Below are positions 8,449-17,637 of a stretch of DNA of 64,000 nt, in pieces. The notes below the pieces were generated by a model. That model was not told where the DNA came from. It did not search any database and worked only from the letters and a program-made list of their open reading frames with translations. The stretch comes from Azonexus hydrophilus. GTDB lineage: Bacteria; Pseudomonadota; Gammaproteobacteria; Burkholderiales; Rhodocyclaceae. Location: NCBI RefSeq assembly GCF_905120355.1, contig NZ_CAJHOB010000006.1, positions 121,034 through 185,033 of the forward strand, written 5' to 3'. Both the position numbers and the translations under genes were made by a program. Within the stretch, counting starts at the first letter, position 1; every line of letters starts with the position of its first letter.

Positions 8449-8820
8449 TCAGGCGATCAGCAGCGCGGCTGCGACCTTGCGGCCTTCGCTGGCAAGCAGG
8501 TTGTAGGTGCGGCAGGCGGCCGGGCGATCCATCACTTCGATGCCGATGCCTTGCCTGAGAAAAGGCTGCAGCAACTGTGGGGGAGGAAAGCGCAGACGGG
8601 GGCCGGTGCCGAGCAGGATCACCTCGACCTGCAAATCGAGTAGCGGACGTAGATCGTCTGCCGTAAGCGTCTCCGCCGTGGCCAGGGTCCAGTCCTGCAG
8701 CAGTTGTTCCGGCAGGACGACCAGATTGCCGGCGTAATCGATGCCATTGACGCGTACGGAATCGTCTTCGTAGGCCTTGATCAGATTGAGCCCATCGGCT
8801 CGGGAGAGATGGAGTTTCAT
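8449..8820 (-). CDS. Mth938-like domain protein (DUF498/DUF598)
   Basis: This is a 123-residue protein. The pattern NLVVLPEQLL, DLQVEVILLGTG and then IGIEVMDRPAACRTYNLLASEGRKVAAALL is the Mth938/NDUFAF3-like fold. Eukaryotic NDUFAF3 is a complex I assembly factor, but the bacterial role is undefined. It is divergent from alaA, with 80 bases between start codons. Confidence 0.85.
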   Translation of the reverse strand: MKLHLSRADGLNLIKAYEDDSVRVNGIDYAGNLVVLPEQLLQDWTLATAETLTADDLRPLLDLQVEVILLGTGPRLRFPPPQLLQPFLRQGIGIEVMDRPAACRTYNLLASEGRKVAAALLIA

Positions 8821-8900
8821 TGCGGTGCAGCAAATGGAATAGTAGGATTATACCTTTGCGCCCGGCCCTTTCTCCCGGTTGCCCGCCTGGATTCTTCCCC

Positions 8901-10154
8901 ATGAAGCAAATCAAGAAATCAGCCAAACTGAACAACGTCCTCTACGACGTCCGCGGTCCCATCGTGGATGCTGCCAAGCAGATGGAGGATGAAGGTCAGA
9001 AGATCATCAAGCTCAACATCGGCAACATGGCCCCGTTCGGCTTCGATGCGCCGGAAGAAATCCAGCAGGACATGATCCGTAACCTGCCGAATTCAGCCGG
9101 TTACTCCGACAGCAAGGGGATTTTCGCGGCGCGCAAGGCCGTGATGCATTACAGCCAGCAACTCGGTATTGCCGGTGTGACACTCGACGACATCTATCTG
9201 GGCAACGGCGCCAGCGAGCTGATCGTGATGGCCACCAATGCCTTGCTCAACGATGGCGACGAGCTGCTGGTGCCGATGCCCGACTACCCTCTGTGGACTG
9301 CGGCGGTATCGTTGTCCGGGGGGACGCCGGTGCACTACCGCTGTGCCGAGGAAAATGGCTGGCTGCCTGATCTGGATGATATTCGCGCCCGCATCACGCC
9401 GCGCACACGCGGCATCGTGGTCATCAATCCGAACAATCCGACCGGCGTGCTCTATTCCAACGAACTGCTGCGGGGCATCCTCCAGATCGCTCGCGAACAT
9501 GAGCTGGTGCTGCTGGTCGATGAGGTGTACGACAAGGTGCTCTACGACGGTGTCACCTTCACCTCGATGGCGAGCCTGTCAACCGATGTGCTGACCCTGA
9601 CCTTCAATTCCCTCTCCAAAGCCTATCGTTCCTGCGGCTATCGTGCCGGCTGGATGATCATTTCCGGGCCGAAGGCCGATGCCAGCGATTTCATCGAAGG
9701 GCTGAACATGCTGGCTAACCTGAAGCTGGGTTCGAATGTGCCGGGGCAATGGGCGATCCAGACTGCGTTGGGCGGTTACCAGAGCATCAACGATCTGGTC
9801 AAGCCGGGCGGCCGTCTGTGCCGCCAGCGCGATCTGGCCTATGAACTGATCACGCAGATTCCCGGCGTGACCTGCGTCAAGCCGCAGGCAGCGTTGTACA
9901 TGTTCCCGCGTCTGGATCCGGAGATGTATCCGATCGCCGACGACCGCCAGTTTTTCATGGAAGTCCTGCGGGCCACGCGGGTCATGCTGGTGCAGGGTTC
10001 CGGCTTCAATTTCCCTGACAACCAGCACTTCCGCATTGTCTTCCTGCCGCACGAGGATGATCTGCGCGAGGCTATTTCGCGCCTGGCCGGCTTCCTCGCG
10101 CAGTACCGTCTGCGTCATGGCCGCGAAGGCACAAAAGAAAAGGGAGAAGTCTAG
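8901..10154 (+). CDS. alaA: Alanine transaminase-type PLP aminotransferase
   Basis: This is a 417-residue fold-type I aminotransferase. The PLP-binding Lys240 lies in SLSKAYR, with NPNNPTG and the downstream RAGWM phosphate-contact region. The opening KSAKLNNVLYDVRGPI is typical of AlaA (YfbQ). It makes alanine from pyruvate with glutamate as amino donor. The start at 8901 follows an untranslated leader and matches the family N terminus; the longer in-frame extension has no family support. It is followed by hom, the arrangement seen in many betaproteobacteria (alaA-hom-thrC). Confidence 0.9.
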   Translation: MKQIKKSAKLNNVLYDVRGPIVDAAKQMEDEGQKIIKLNIGNMAPFGFDAPEEIQQDMIRNLPNSAGYSDSKGIFAARKAVMHYSQQLGIAGVTLDDIYLGNGASELIVMATNALLNDGDELLVPMPDYPLWTAAVSLSGGTPVHYRCAEENGWLPDLDDIRARITPRTRGIVVINPNNPTGVLYSNELLRGILQIAREHELVLLVDEVYDKVLYDGVTFTSMASLSTDVLTLTFNSLSKAYRSCGYRAGWMIISGPKADASDFIEGLNMLANLKLGSNVPGQWAIQTALGGYQSINDLVKPGGRLCRQRDLAYELITQIPGVTCVKPQAALYMFPRLDPEMYPIADDRQFFMEVLRATRVMLVQGSGFNFPDNQHFRIVFLPHEDDLREAISRLAGFLAQYRLRHGREGTKEKGEV

Positions 10155-10207
10155 ACTTCTCCTGCGGTTCACCTTTCATCTGCTCCAGACCCGGAGCAGG
10201 CAAGGTG

Positions 10208-10254
10208 AAACGTGAAAGCTGAGGCACAAGCACCTCGGCTTTCACGTTTTACTT
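10208..10254 (+). terminator. Long inverted repeat between alaA and hom
   Basis: AACGTGAAAGC pairs with GCTTTCACGTT, with an inner TGAGG/CCTCG arm and a TTTT tail. It may attenuate or terminate read-through from alaA into hom. Confidence 0.45.
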
Positions 10255-10298
10255 TCTGGCATCTGCCTCTTTTCACTCTTTTCCTTACTAAAGAAAAA

Positions 10299-11609
10299 AT
10301 GAAACCTATCAATGTTGGCCTGATCGGCATCGGCACCGTCGGCGGTGGTACCTGGAACGTCCTCAAGCGCAATGCCGAGGAAATTACCCGTCGTGCGGGG
10401 CGTCCGATCTGCATCGTGGCCGTGGCCGACAAGAATGTTGCGCTAGCGGAGCAGGTCACCGGCGGCGCAGCGCGCATTACCGATGATGCCTTCGCCCTGG
10501 TCAATGACCCGGAAATCGACATCATCGTCGAATTGATCGGCGGCTACGGTGTGGCCCGCGAGGTGGTGATGCAGGCAATCGCCAATGGCAAGCATGTCGT
10601 CACGGCCAACAAGGCCCTGCTTGCCGTGCATGGCACCGAGATTTTTGCTGCCGCGCAGGCCAAGGGTGTCACCGTTGCTTTCGAGGCGGCGGTGGCGGGT
10701 GGCATTCCCATCATCAAGGCGCTGCGCGAAGGCTTGACGGCCAACCGTATCGAATGGGCTGCCGGCATCATCAACGGCACCACCAACTTCATTCTCTCGG
10801 AAATGCGCGACAAGGGGCTGCCCTTCGCCGACGTGCTGGCCGAGGCACAGCGCCTGGGTTACGCCGAAGCTGACCCGACCTTCGATATTGAAGGCGTCGA
10901 TGCCGCGCATAAGGCAACCCTGATGAGCGCCATTGCCTTCGGTATTCCGGTGCAGTTCGACAAGGCCTACGTCGAGGGGATCACCAAGCTCGAAGCCGCG
11001 GACATCAAGTACGCCGAGCAACTGGGCTACCGTATCAAGCTGCTGGGTATCGCCAAGCGGCAGGAAAACGGTGTGGAATTGCGCGTGCACCCGACCTTGA
11101 TTCCGGCCAAGCGTTTGCTCGCCAATGTCGAGGGGGCCATGAACGCCGTCGTGGTGAAGGGCGATGCCGTTGGCACCACGCTTTACTACGGCAAGGGCGC
11201 TGGTGCCGAGCCTACTGCGTCGGCGGTCATCGCCGATCTGGTCGATGTCACCCGTCTGGCGACGGCCGATCCGGAACATCGCGTGCCGCACCTGGCCTTC
11301 CAGCCGCATGCCCTGTCTTCGCTGCCGGTGTTGCCGATGAGTGAAGTCATTACCGGCAATTACCTGCGTCTGCGCGTCGAAGACAAGGCAGGTGTGCTGG
11401 CCGACGTGACCCGCATCCTGGCCGATCACTCGATTTCCATCGACGCCATGCTGCAGCGTGAGCCGGAAGAAGGTGAAGGTGAAACCGACATTATCATCCT
11501 CACCCATACCTGTCTGGAAAGCGCCGCCATTGCCGCCATTGGCAAGATTGAAGCGCTGTCGGCGGTGAAGGGCGCGGTCAAGCGTATCCGCCTGGAAGAG
11601 TTGCAGTGA
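10299..11609 (+). CDS. hom: Homoserine dehydrogenase
   Basis: This is a 436-residue protein. An N-terminal NAD(P)-binding domain begins NVGLIGIGTVGGGT. The central catalytic domain carries the conserved NGTTNFI, YAEADPTFDIEG.DAAHK stretch. A C-terminal ACT domain (about residues 350-430, YLRLRVEDKAGVLADVT) implies feedback control by threonine. It reduces aspartate semialdehyde to homoserine in the Thr/Met pathway. It is a stand-alone enzyme without an aspartokinase fusion. The ATG at 10299 directly begins the nucleotide-binding fold. Confidence 0.96.
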   Translation: MKPINVGLIGIGTVGGGTWNVLKRNAEEITRRAGRPICIVAVADKNVALAEQVTGGAARITDDAFALVNDPEIDIIVELIGGYGVAREVVMQAIANGKHVVTANKALLAVHGTEIFAAAQAKGVTVAFEAAVAGGIPIIKALREGLTANRIEWAAGIINGTTNFILSEMRDKGLPFADVLAEAQRLGYAEADPTFDIEGVDAAHKATLMSAIAFGIPVQFDKAYVEGITKLEAADIKYAEQLGYRIKLLGIAKRQENGVELRVHPTLIPAKRLLANVEGAMNAVVVKGDAVGTTLYYGKGAGAEPTASAVIADLVDVTRLATADPEHRVPHLAFQPHALSSLPVLPMSEVITGNYLRLRVEDKAGVLADVTRILADHSISIDAMLQREPEEGEGETDIIILTHTCLESAAIAAIGKIEALSAVKGAVKRIRLEELQ

Positions 11610-11646
11610 TACTTTAATTGTTGGTAATAACTTTTTATTTATAAAC

Positions 11647-11680
11647 AAAAAACCGCCGGAAATTGTCCGGCGGTTTTTTG
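11647..11680 (+). terminator. Rho-independent terminator after hom
   Basis: AACCGCCGGA pairs with TCCGGCGGTT across a short AATTG loop and is flanked by A and T tracts, so it is probably bidirectional between hom and the convergent CBS gene. Confidence 0.88.
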
Positions 11681-11699
11681 TTATTGATGGGCCTGAAAT

Positions 11700-12131
11700 T
11701 CACTGCGCGATGTAGTGCTCCAGCTGTGCGATGATGAATTTCTGTTCGCGGATGGTGGCTTTGACCATGTCGCCAATCGAGACCAGGCCGAGCAGTTCGC
11801 CTTCATTGCCGAGTACCGGCAGGTGGCGGAAGCGGTGTTCGGTCATCAGCGTCATGCACTCGCTGACGGTGTTTTCCGGGGTGACATAGGCGACCTTGCT
11901 GGTCATGACCTCGCTGACCGGCGTTTCCTTGGAGTTTTTGTTGGCAAGCGCGATCTTGCGGGCGTAATCACGCTCCGAGAAGATGCCCACCAGCCGTTCT
12001 CCGTCCATCACCAGGACGGCGCCGACGCCGTTATCCGCCATCACCTGCAGGGCGTGGAACACCATGTCCTTGGGTGACACGACCACCGGTAGGCGGTTTT
12101 TTTCTGCCAATAGCTGCTTCAGTGTCTTCAT
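11700..12131 (-). CDS. Tandem CBS-domain protein
   Basis: This is a 143-residue stand-alone CBS pair: domain 1 at about residues 10-65 (VSPKDMVFHALQVM...VGIFSERDYARK) and domain 2 at about 75-130 (MTSKVAYVTPENTVSECMTLM...GLVSIGDMVKA). Such proteins sense adenine nucleotides or SAM. The binding ligand here is unknown. The start at 12131 (MKTLKQ) follows GGAGCC on the minus strand; the longer frame adds only a basic leader. It interrupts the hom-thrC neighbourhood in opposite orientation. Confidence 0.87.
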   Translation of the reverse strand: MKTLKQLLAEKNRLPVVVSPKDMVFHALQVMADNGVGAVLVMDGERLVGIFSERDYARKIALANKNSKETPVSEVMTSKVAYVTPENTVSECMTLMTEHRFRHLPVLGNEGELLGLVSIGDMVKATIREQKFIIAQLEHYIAQ

Positions 12132-12369
12132 TTTCTTGCGGCTCCTCTTTTTGGGCGTAGTGCGCAGCATGTGCTGCAGGCCACCCTAGTCTATGCGTAG
12201 AGTGGGGCGCTGCCAAGCCGGCAGGCCGCCGGTCGGCATTGTGGCGTGGGTTTTCGTGACGGAGCGTGCCGGAGGATTTTCTTCTGGCAGTCCTATCTGC
12301 ATCAAAGACGCGGCAGTTGCACGCTATGCACAATGACGGCGCTGTTTTGATCCAACTCACGGAGTTCTC

Positions 12370-12636
12370 ATGAAAACCATACACGTCTGCAACCACACCA
12401 CCCCGGAAGCCCTCTATCCCTTTGACGCACGTGGCGTTGCCAAGCGTTTCCGGCACGCGGCCATCTTTGGCGCCCTGGATTCCCTGGTGCCCGGCGAGAC
12501 CATGCGCTTTTGCAATGACCACGACCCGCTGCCGCTGCTGGCACAAATGCAGCAACGTTACGGTGACAGGGTGGTGATCGAATATGTGCAGCGCGAACCC
12601 GGCGTTATCGTAATTGACTTTAAGATTGTTTCGTAA
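12370..12636 (+). CDS. DUF2249 domain protein
   Basis: This is an 88-residue protein. The pattern LYPFDARGVAKRFRHAAIFGALDSLVPGE..RFCNDHDPLPLL is the DUF2249 signature, with the conserved H-DP-PL motif. DUF2249 proteins often lie near denitrification or NO-response genes and may bind heme or metal, but no biochemical role is settled. A CTCACGGAG ribosome site precedes the ATG. It may form a unit with the membrane protein downstream. Confidence 0.85.
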   Translation: MKTIHVCNHTTPEALYPFDARGVAKRFRHAAIFGALDSLVPGETMRFCNDHDPLPLLAQMQQRYGDRVVIEYVQREPGVIVIDFKIVS

Positions 12637-12884
12637 GCAATTGTTAAATAAATAAACGCAGCGTATATTCCAGCAATTTCCATGACTCGCCTGCCGCTAT
12701 TTCAGGGGCAGGCCGAGACCCGGATAGCTGTGCTTTCGCTGTGCGGCCATGCGGGTGGTTTGCCCTGGGGCTGTCGGAATTCGTTTTCGGCAGGCCTGGG
12801 GCGATCAGTTTCTGCTGCCTGGCCGTAAAGCCCTATCATGCGTCTGTTGCCCGCTCCGGGCGCCATTACCGTATTTCCGAACAC

Positions 12885-14000
12885 GTGCTGATTACCGTCA
12901 CCGTCACCTTGCTGTCCTTGTTTCTTGCCGTTGCCCTAGCGGTGAGCGGGCAGGGTAGCCCGGCGGCGGTAGCGCATCTGGCCTTCGCCATCGGGATCGT
13001 GCCGCTGATTTTTGCCGCCATGATCCATTTCGTGCCCGTGCTGACGCGCACCGGCGAGCCCGCGCGCTGGGTCGGGCGCCTGCCTTGGCTGGCGCAGGCG
13101 GTGGGGGGGCTGATCGTATTGTCCCTGCAGGGCATCCTGCCCTATCACGCCGTGTTTGCCGGGGCCTTGCTCGCAGTCCTGCTGACCAGCACGCTGCTGG
13201 TCTGGATCGTGGGGCGCGCTCGCAAGTGCCTGGGCACGCCACATCCTGGCTGGCGCTGGTACGTGGCGGCGCTGGCCCTGCTGTTGGCGGCGCTTGCCGC
13301 TGTGCTCCTGATGCCGCTTCTGCCGGCGCAGTGGGCAAGCTGGCGACTGCTGCACCTGCATCTTAATACCCTGGGGTTGCTGGGCCTGGCCGCTTTCGGC
13401 ACGCTTCCGCTGTTGCTGCCGACGGCGCTGGGGCAGGCCGATCCGCAGGCAGCGCCCTGGCTGTCGCGCAAGCTGTGGCCATTGCTGGCCGGCGTGCTGC
13501 TGGTGGCGGTGGGCGCGGCTTTCTACTGGTCCCTGGCAGTCGTCGGTAGTGCCATTTTGCTGGCCATTGTGCTGGGCCTGCCCTTGCACTGGTGGCGACA
13601 TTTTGGCCGGCAGCGTCTGGTCGATGGCGTGGCGACGGGGTTGATCGCGGCTGTGGCGGGTTTTTCCTTGAGCCTGGTGGCCGGCAATCTGCATGCGGCG
13701 GGGCTACTCGTGGCGCGGCCTGCGCTTGCCGTCTGGGCCGCCGGGTTCCTGCTGCCGCTGGTGACGTCGGCACTGGCGCAGTTGTTGCCCGTCTGGCGCT
13801 GGCCTGGGCCCAAACCGCCCGGGCGCGATGCCATGCGTGCCTGTCTGCTGGTCGGCGCGCACTGGCGGGCCGCGGCGTTTCTGGCGGCTGCGGTGTTGAT
13901 TCTGGCCGGTTTCAATTTGCTGGGTGCGGTGCTGCTCTGTGCCGCGCTTGCCGGCTTCGGTCTGCAGTTGTTACGGGCGTTGCGTATCGCACGCACATAG
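12885..14000 (+). CDS. Polytopic membrane protein (NnrS/heme-copper-like), start uncertain
   Basis: The supported body starts at about 12885 (GTG) and gives 371 residues with about 11-12 hydrophobic segments. Conserved-looking histidines sit in membrane segments (AHLAFAIGIVPL, MIHFVPVLTR, LLHLHLNTLG), reminiscent of NnrS or heme-copper oxidase-like proteins. The frame is open from 12741, but that extension looks non-coding. An ATG at 12838 in another frame reads MRLLPAPGAITVFPN and stops just where this frame takes over, hinting at a one-base frameshift near 12880. The DUF2249 neighbour and histidines suggest a role in NO or metal handling (inference). Confidence 0.6.
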   Translation: MLITVTVTLLSLFLAVALAVSGQGSPAAVAHLAFAIGIVPLIFAAMIHFVPVLTRTGEPARWVGRLPWLAQAVGGLIVLSLQGILPYHAVFAGALLAVLLTSTLLVWIVGRARKCLGTPHPGWRWYVAALALLLAALAAVLLMPLLPAQWASWRLLHLHLNTLGLLGLAAFGTLPLLLPTALGQADPQAAPWLSRKLWPLLAGVLLVAVGAAFYWSLAVVGSAILLAIVLGLPLHWWRHFGRQRLVDGVATGLIAAVAGFSLSLVAGNLHAAGLLVARPALAVWAAGFLLPLVTSALAQLLPVWRWPGPKPPGRDAMRACLLVGAHWRAAAFLAAAVLILAGFNLLGAVLLCAALAGFGLQLLRALRIART

Positions 14001-14060
14001 TGCGGAATTTGCCCGGGGGACGCGGTAAAATCGCCGCTTTTCGCTTTCCGGATTTTCGTC

Positions 14061-15500
14061 ATGCGCTACATCTCCACTCGCGGCCAGGCTGCGCCCCAGG
14101 CTTTTTGCGACATTCTTCTTGGTGGTCTGGCCCCGGATGGCGGCCTGTATCTGCCGCAAAGCTATCCGCAGGTGAGCCGTGCCGATCTGGACGCCTGGCG
14201 CAAGCTTTCCTATGCCGACCTGGCGTACGAAATCCTGTCGCGCTTCATCGACGATATCCCGGCCGCCGATCTGCGCGCCATCGTCCGCAAGACCTACACT
14301 GCCGAGGTGTACCGCTTTACCCGTAACGGTGGTGACGCGGCACAGATCACGCCGCTGACGAAGCTCGAAGATGGCTTGTACACGCAGGAACTGTCCAACG
14401 GCCCGACGCTCGCCTTCAAGGACATGGCGATGCAGTTGCTCGGCAACCTGTTCGAGTACGTGCTGGACAAGCGCGGCGAATCGATCAACATCCTCGGCGC
14501 CACCTCCGGCGATACCGGCTCCGCCGCCGAGTACGCGATGCGGGGCAAGCATAACGTCAAGGTCTTCATGCTCTCGCCGGACGGCAAGATGAGCGCCTTC
14601 CAGCGCGCCCAGATGTATTCGCTGACCGATGCCAACATCTTCAACATCGCCGTCACCGGCATGTTCGATGACGCGCAGGACATCGTGAAGGCAGTCTCCA
14701 ATGATGCCGCCTTCAAGAAGCAGTACAAGATCGGCGCCGTCAATTCGATCAACTGGGCGCGGGTTGCGGCGCAGATCGTCTATTACTTCCAGGGCTATTT
14801 CCTGGCTACCGGCGGGGCAAATGGCTCGAACGACGAGCAGGTGTCCTTTACCGTGCCGTCGGGCAACTTCGGCAACATCTGCGCCGGCCACATCGCCCGC
14901 CAGATGGGCTTGCCGATCAAGCAGCTGGTGCTGGCCACCAACGAGAACGACGTGCTCGACGAGTTCTTCCGCACCGGCGTCTATCGTCCGCGCACCTCGG
15001 CCGAAACCAGCGTTACCTCCAGCCCGTCGATGGATATTTCCAAGGCCTCGAACTTCGAACGTTTCGTGTTCGATCTGGTTGGCCGCGATTCGGCGGTAGT
15101 GCGCGAATTGTGGGCCAAGGTCGAAGGCGGCGAAGCCTTTGACCTGTCGCAGGCGCCTTGCTGGGCTGATCTGCCGAAGTTTGCCTTTGTTTCCGGGCGC
15201 AGCACGCATGCCGACCGCCTCGCCACCATTCGCCTGGCGCAGGAAAAGTATGGCGTGATGCTCGATACGCATACTGCCGACGGCTTGAAGGTGGCGCTGG
15301 AGCACCGGCAAGCGGGCGTGACCATGATCGTGCTGGAAACCGCACAGCCGGCGAAATTCGAGGAAACCATCCGCGAAGCGCTCAATGTCGAGCCGGTGCG
15401 CCCGGCAGAGCTCGCCGGCATCGAAAAGCTTCCACAACACGTGGTCGTGATGGCGCCGGACGTGGCTGCGATCAAGGCGTTCATCGTCGAGCGGGTGTGA
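14061..15500 (+). CDS. thrC: Threonine synthase
   Basis: This is a 479-residue PLP enzyme (fold type II). It opens MRYISTRGQA, and the PLP lysine is Lys120 in LAFKDMAMQ. The ATSGDTGSAAEYAMRGK block binds the PLP phosphate. It converts O-phosphohomoserine to threonine. With hom upstream it completes the threonine branch, though three unrelated genes lie between them. The long antisense frame over this gene is a codon-bias artefact. Confidence 0.95.
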   Translation: MRYISTRGQAAPQAFCDILLGGLAPDGGLYLPQSYPQVSRADLDAWRKLSYADLAYEILSRFIDDIPAADLRAIVRKTYTAEVYRFTRNGGDAAQITPLTKLEDGLYTQELSNGPTLAFKDMAMQLLGNLFEYVLDKRGESINILGATSGDTGSAAEYAMRGKHNVKVFMLSPDGKMSAFQRAQMYSLTDANIFNIAVTGMFDDAQDIVKAVSNDAAFKKQYKIGAVNSINWARVAAQIVYYFQGYFLATGGANGSNDEQVSFTVPSGNFGNICAGHIARQMGLPIKQLVLATNENDVLDEFFRTGVYRPRTSAETSVTSSPSMDISKASNFERFVFDLVGRDSAVVRELWAKVEGGEAFDLSQAPCWADLPKFAFVSGRSTHADRLATIRLAQEKYGVMLDTHTADGLKVALEHRQAGVTMIVLETAQPAKFEETIREALNVEPVRPAELAGIEKLPQHVVVMAPDVAAIKAFIVERV

Positions 15501-15555
15501 TGCCGGCCTGCTTCCTGCTGTGTGAAGGCAGGAAGTCACGGTTGGAGCGGTGAAA

Positions 15556-15586
15556 AAACGGCACCTTGCGGGTGCCGTATTTTTTG
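15556..15586 (+). terminator. Rho-independent terminator after thrC
   Basis: ACGGCACC pairs with GGTGCCGT around a TTGCG loop, with AAAAAA before and ATTTTTT after. Confidence 0.82.
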
Positions 15587-15683
15587 CGCGGGGTTTTGCA
15601 TGGGCACGCCTGGGAACCCCGCTGGCCGGAACGGATCGAACACATGCACCCTGTCCGTTGAGGTGCGACTCGGGAGGTCTGCC

Positions 15684-15914
15684 ATGCAAAACAGTCAATA
15701 CACCCTCAGCCATTTGTTCGCGCAACTGGGATTGCCGGCGGAAGCGCAGCAGATCGAAGATTTCATTACTGCCCGGCGGCCATTGGCCAACGGCGTGGCG
15801 CTCTACCGCGCCCCTTTCTGGAGCCCGGCGCAACGTGCCTTCCTCAAGGAAGAAATCATCGAAGATGCGGAGTGGGCGCTGGTGATCGAGGAATTGAACG
15901 CGCGCTTGCATTGA
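15684..15914 (+). CDS. DUF2789 family protein
   Basis: This is a 76-residue protein. The pattern LFAQLGLP...IEDFI..RRPL..GV.L..APFW.PAQ..FLKEEI..DAEWA is the DUF2789 signature. It is small, acidic and cytoplasmic, with no known role. The ATG at 15684 follows CGGGAGG; the frame is open further upstream but only the conserved part starts here. It is separated from thrC by a terminator. Confidence 0.8.
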   Translation: MQNSQYTLSHLFAQLGLPAEAQQIEDFITARRPLANGVALYRAPFWSPAQRAFLKEEIIEDAEWALVIEELNARLH

Positions 15915-16044
15915 GGAGGGTTGCCGTCGGCATGGCCCCAGGGGCGCCGCGCGAGACTTTTTCCTGCTGCCGCGCCTGAAAGGATGACGGACGCACTAAA
16001 ATCACGCCTTTGATTTTTGTGCCCACTCTCTTCAAAGCGGATTT

Positions 16045-17637
16045 ATGGACATGCTCGCCACCCTCTGGAATGGCCCGGGGGGAACCGGTTTCGTTTTTGC
16101 CCTGCTGGTCCTGATCAGCCTTGGTTTTCTCCTGCGCTTCGTGTTGCCGGCCCTGATTCTGTTGCGGCAACTGGGCCGGGCCGTGGGGCAGCTGGAAAAA
16201 CTGGCGGCAGGCGGACAGCCCGCCGATCCGGAGGTGATTGCCCGGCAGGTCATGGTGACGCCGCGTCTGGCCCATCTGTGGCGGGAATATGCCCAGACCC
16301 TGCACGGCATCAGCGGTAGCGCTGTCCAGAACCAGGCCGGGCACGGTGCCTGGCGTGCCACGACCATGGCCGAGACCTATTTCACCGAAGCGGCGCTGGT
16401 GGAAACGCCGCTGAAAACCGAGTTCTACAAACATCTGCCCGGCATCCTCACCGGGATCGGCATCATCGGCACGTTTGCCGGACTGATCGTTGGTCTGACG
16501 CATTTCGAGGTGAATAGCGACGCAGATACGGTCCGCCTCAGCCTGCGGACCTTGATCCAGGGGGTTGGTCACGCCTTCCAGGTTTCCGCGCTGGCGATTG
16601 CCCTGGCCATGCTTGCGACCTGGATCGAAAAATCCCTGGTGACGCTGGCCTGCCGCAGGGTCGCTCGCTTGAGCGAGTTGATCGACAGCCTCTTCGAGGG
16701 TGGGGTGGAAGAGGAGTATCTCGCCCGTCTGGTGCGCGCCAGCGAACTTTCTGCCAGTCAGGGGAGCCAGTTGCGCCAGGCTCTGGTGGTTGAATTGCGT
16801 CAGAGCCTGGGTGCCTTGGCACAGCAGCAGAACGAACAGCTCGCCAGGCAGCAGGAGCAGATGGCAGCCGCTGTTGCCAACGCCGTCTCGCTGGCGGTGG
16901 GCCAGGCCCTGCGGGAGCCCCTGGTGCGCATGGCCAGTGCGGTGGAAAAAGCCGGGAGCAGCCAGGGCGAGGCAACGGCCCGTACGCTGGAGCCGCTGCT
17001 GGAACGTTTTGTTGCCCGCATGGAAGCCAATCTTGGTCAGGGTCAGTCCGGCCTGGAAGCCTTGCTGGCCCGTACGGCCGAATCGTTGACCAAGGTGGTT
17101 GGCGAGCTGGGCCGGGTTGCCGCCCGCCTGGACGGAGCCGGGCAGGGCGCCGTGAGCAGTGCTGCCGGACAATTGCAGGATGCGGGCGTCGGCGTCGGGC
17201 GGGCTGCCGACACCTTTGCCCAGGCCAGCACGCAGCTGCTGGCGGCCACCTCTTCACTGGCGGCAGCGGCGACGGAGGCGGGCAATGTGATGCGTGAGCA
17301 GGGCCGAACCCGGGATGCTTTCGCCTTGATGCTGGGCGATCTGAAATCCACCATGGAAAATGCCCGGCGTGAAGCCGCACTCACCAGCGAACTGGTCTCC
17401 CGCCTTGAGGCGGCGGGCGGTGCCCTGGCCGGGGCTCAGCTTGAGGCCCGCGATTACCTGGAAGGGGTGACCCGGGTGCTGACCGAGGCGCATGGCAGCT
17501 TTGCCGAGAACGTCGAGCGCACCTTGCGTCAGGGGAATTCCCAGTTTCACAAGGAGCTGTCTACCGCCGTCGATTACCTCAAGGGGGCTATCGAGGAGCT
17601 GGGTGACACCCTGGAAAACCTGGCTGTGCGCAAATGA
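16045..17637 (+). CDS. zorA: ZorA-like MotA/TolQ/ExbB proton-channel protein with long helical tail
   Basis: This is a 530-residue protein. Three membrane segments are seen at about residues 16-39, 131-150 and 170-192, the last two forming the MotA/ExbB core (GILTGIGIIGTFAGLIVGL and GVGHAFQVSALAIALAM). From about 200 to 530 it is a continuous Ala/Gln/Glu-rich coiled-coil tail, as in ZorA of Zorya anti-phage systems, where the tail projects into the cytoplasm from a five-subunit stator. It overlaps the ZorB-like gene by 4 bases (ATGA). E. coli ZorA is longer. A plain MotA or ExbB would lack the 300-residue tail. Assignment rests on architecture and gene order, not on a search. Confidence 0.78.
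   Translation: MDMLATLWNGPGGTGFVFALLVLISLGFLLRFVLPALILLRQLGRAVGQLEKLAAGGQPADPEVIARQVMVTPRLAHLWREYAQTLHGISGSAVQNQAGHGAWRATTMAETYFTEAALVETPLKTEFYKHLPGILTGIGIIGTFAGLIVGLTHFEVNSDADTVRLSLRTLIQGVGHAFQVSALAIALAMLATWIEKSLVTLACRRVARLSELIDSLFEGGVEEEYLARLVRASELSASQGSQLRQALVVELRQSLGALAQQQNEQLARQQEQMAAAVANAVSLAVGQALREPLVRMASAVEKAGSSQGEATARTLEPLLERFVARMEANLGQGQSGLEALLARTAESLTKVVGELGRVAARLDGAGQGAVSSAAGQLQDAGVGVGRAADTFAQASTQLLAATSSLAAAATEAGNVMREQGRTRDAFALMLGDLKSTMENARREAALTSELVSRLEAAGGALAGAQLEARDYLEGVTRVLTEAHGSFAENVERTLRQGNSQFHKELSTAVDYLKGAIEELGDTLENLAVRK

Noticed and set aside
13971..15911. 646-codon open frame on the minus strand over thrC
   Set aside because: It lies antisense to a clear threonine synthase, and its residues (His/Arg/Gly-rich) show no protein-like motifs; it is a GC-bias artefact.
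15856..17172. 438-codon minus-strand frame over zorA
   Set aside because: Its Gln/Gly/His-rich composition is what the complementary strand of an Ala/Gln-rich coiled coil gives.
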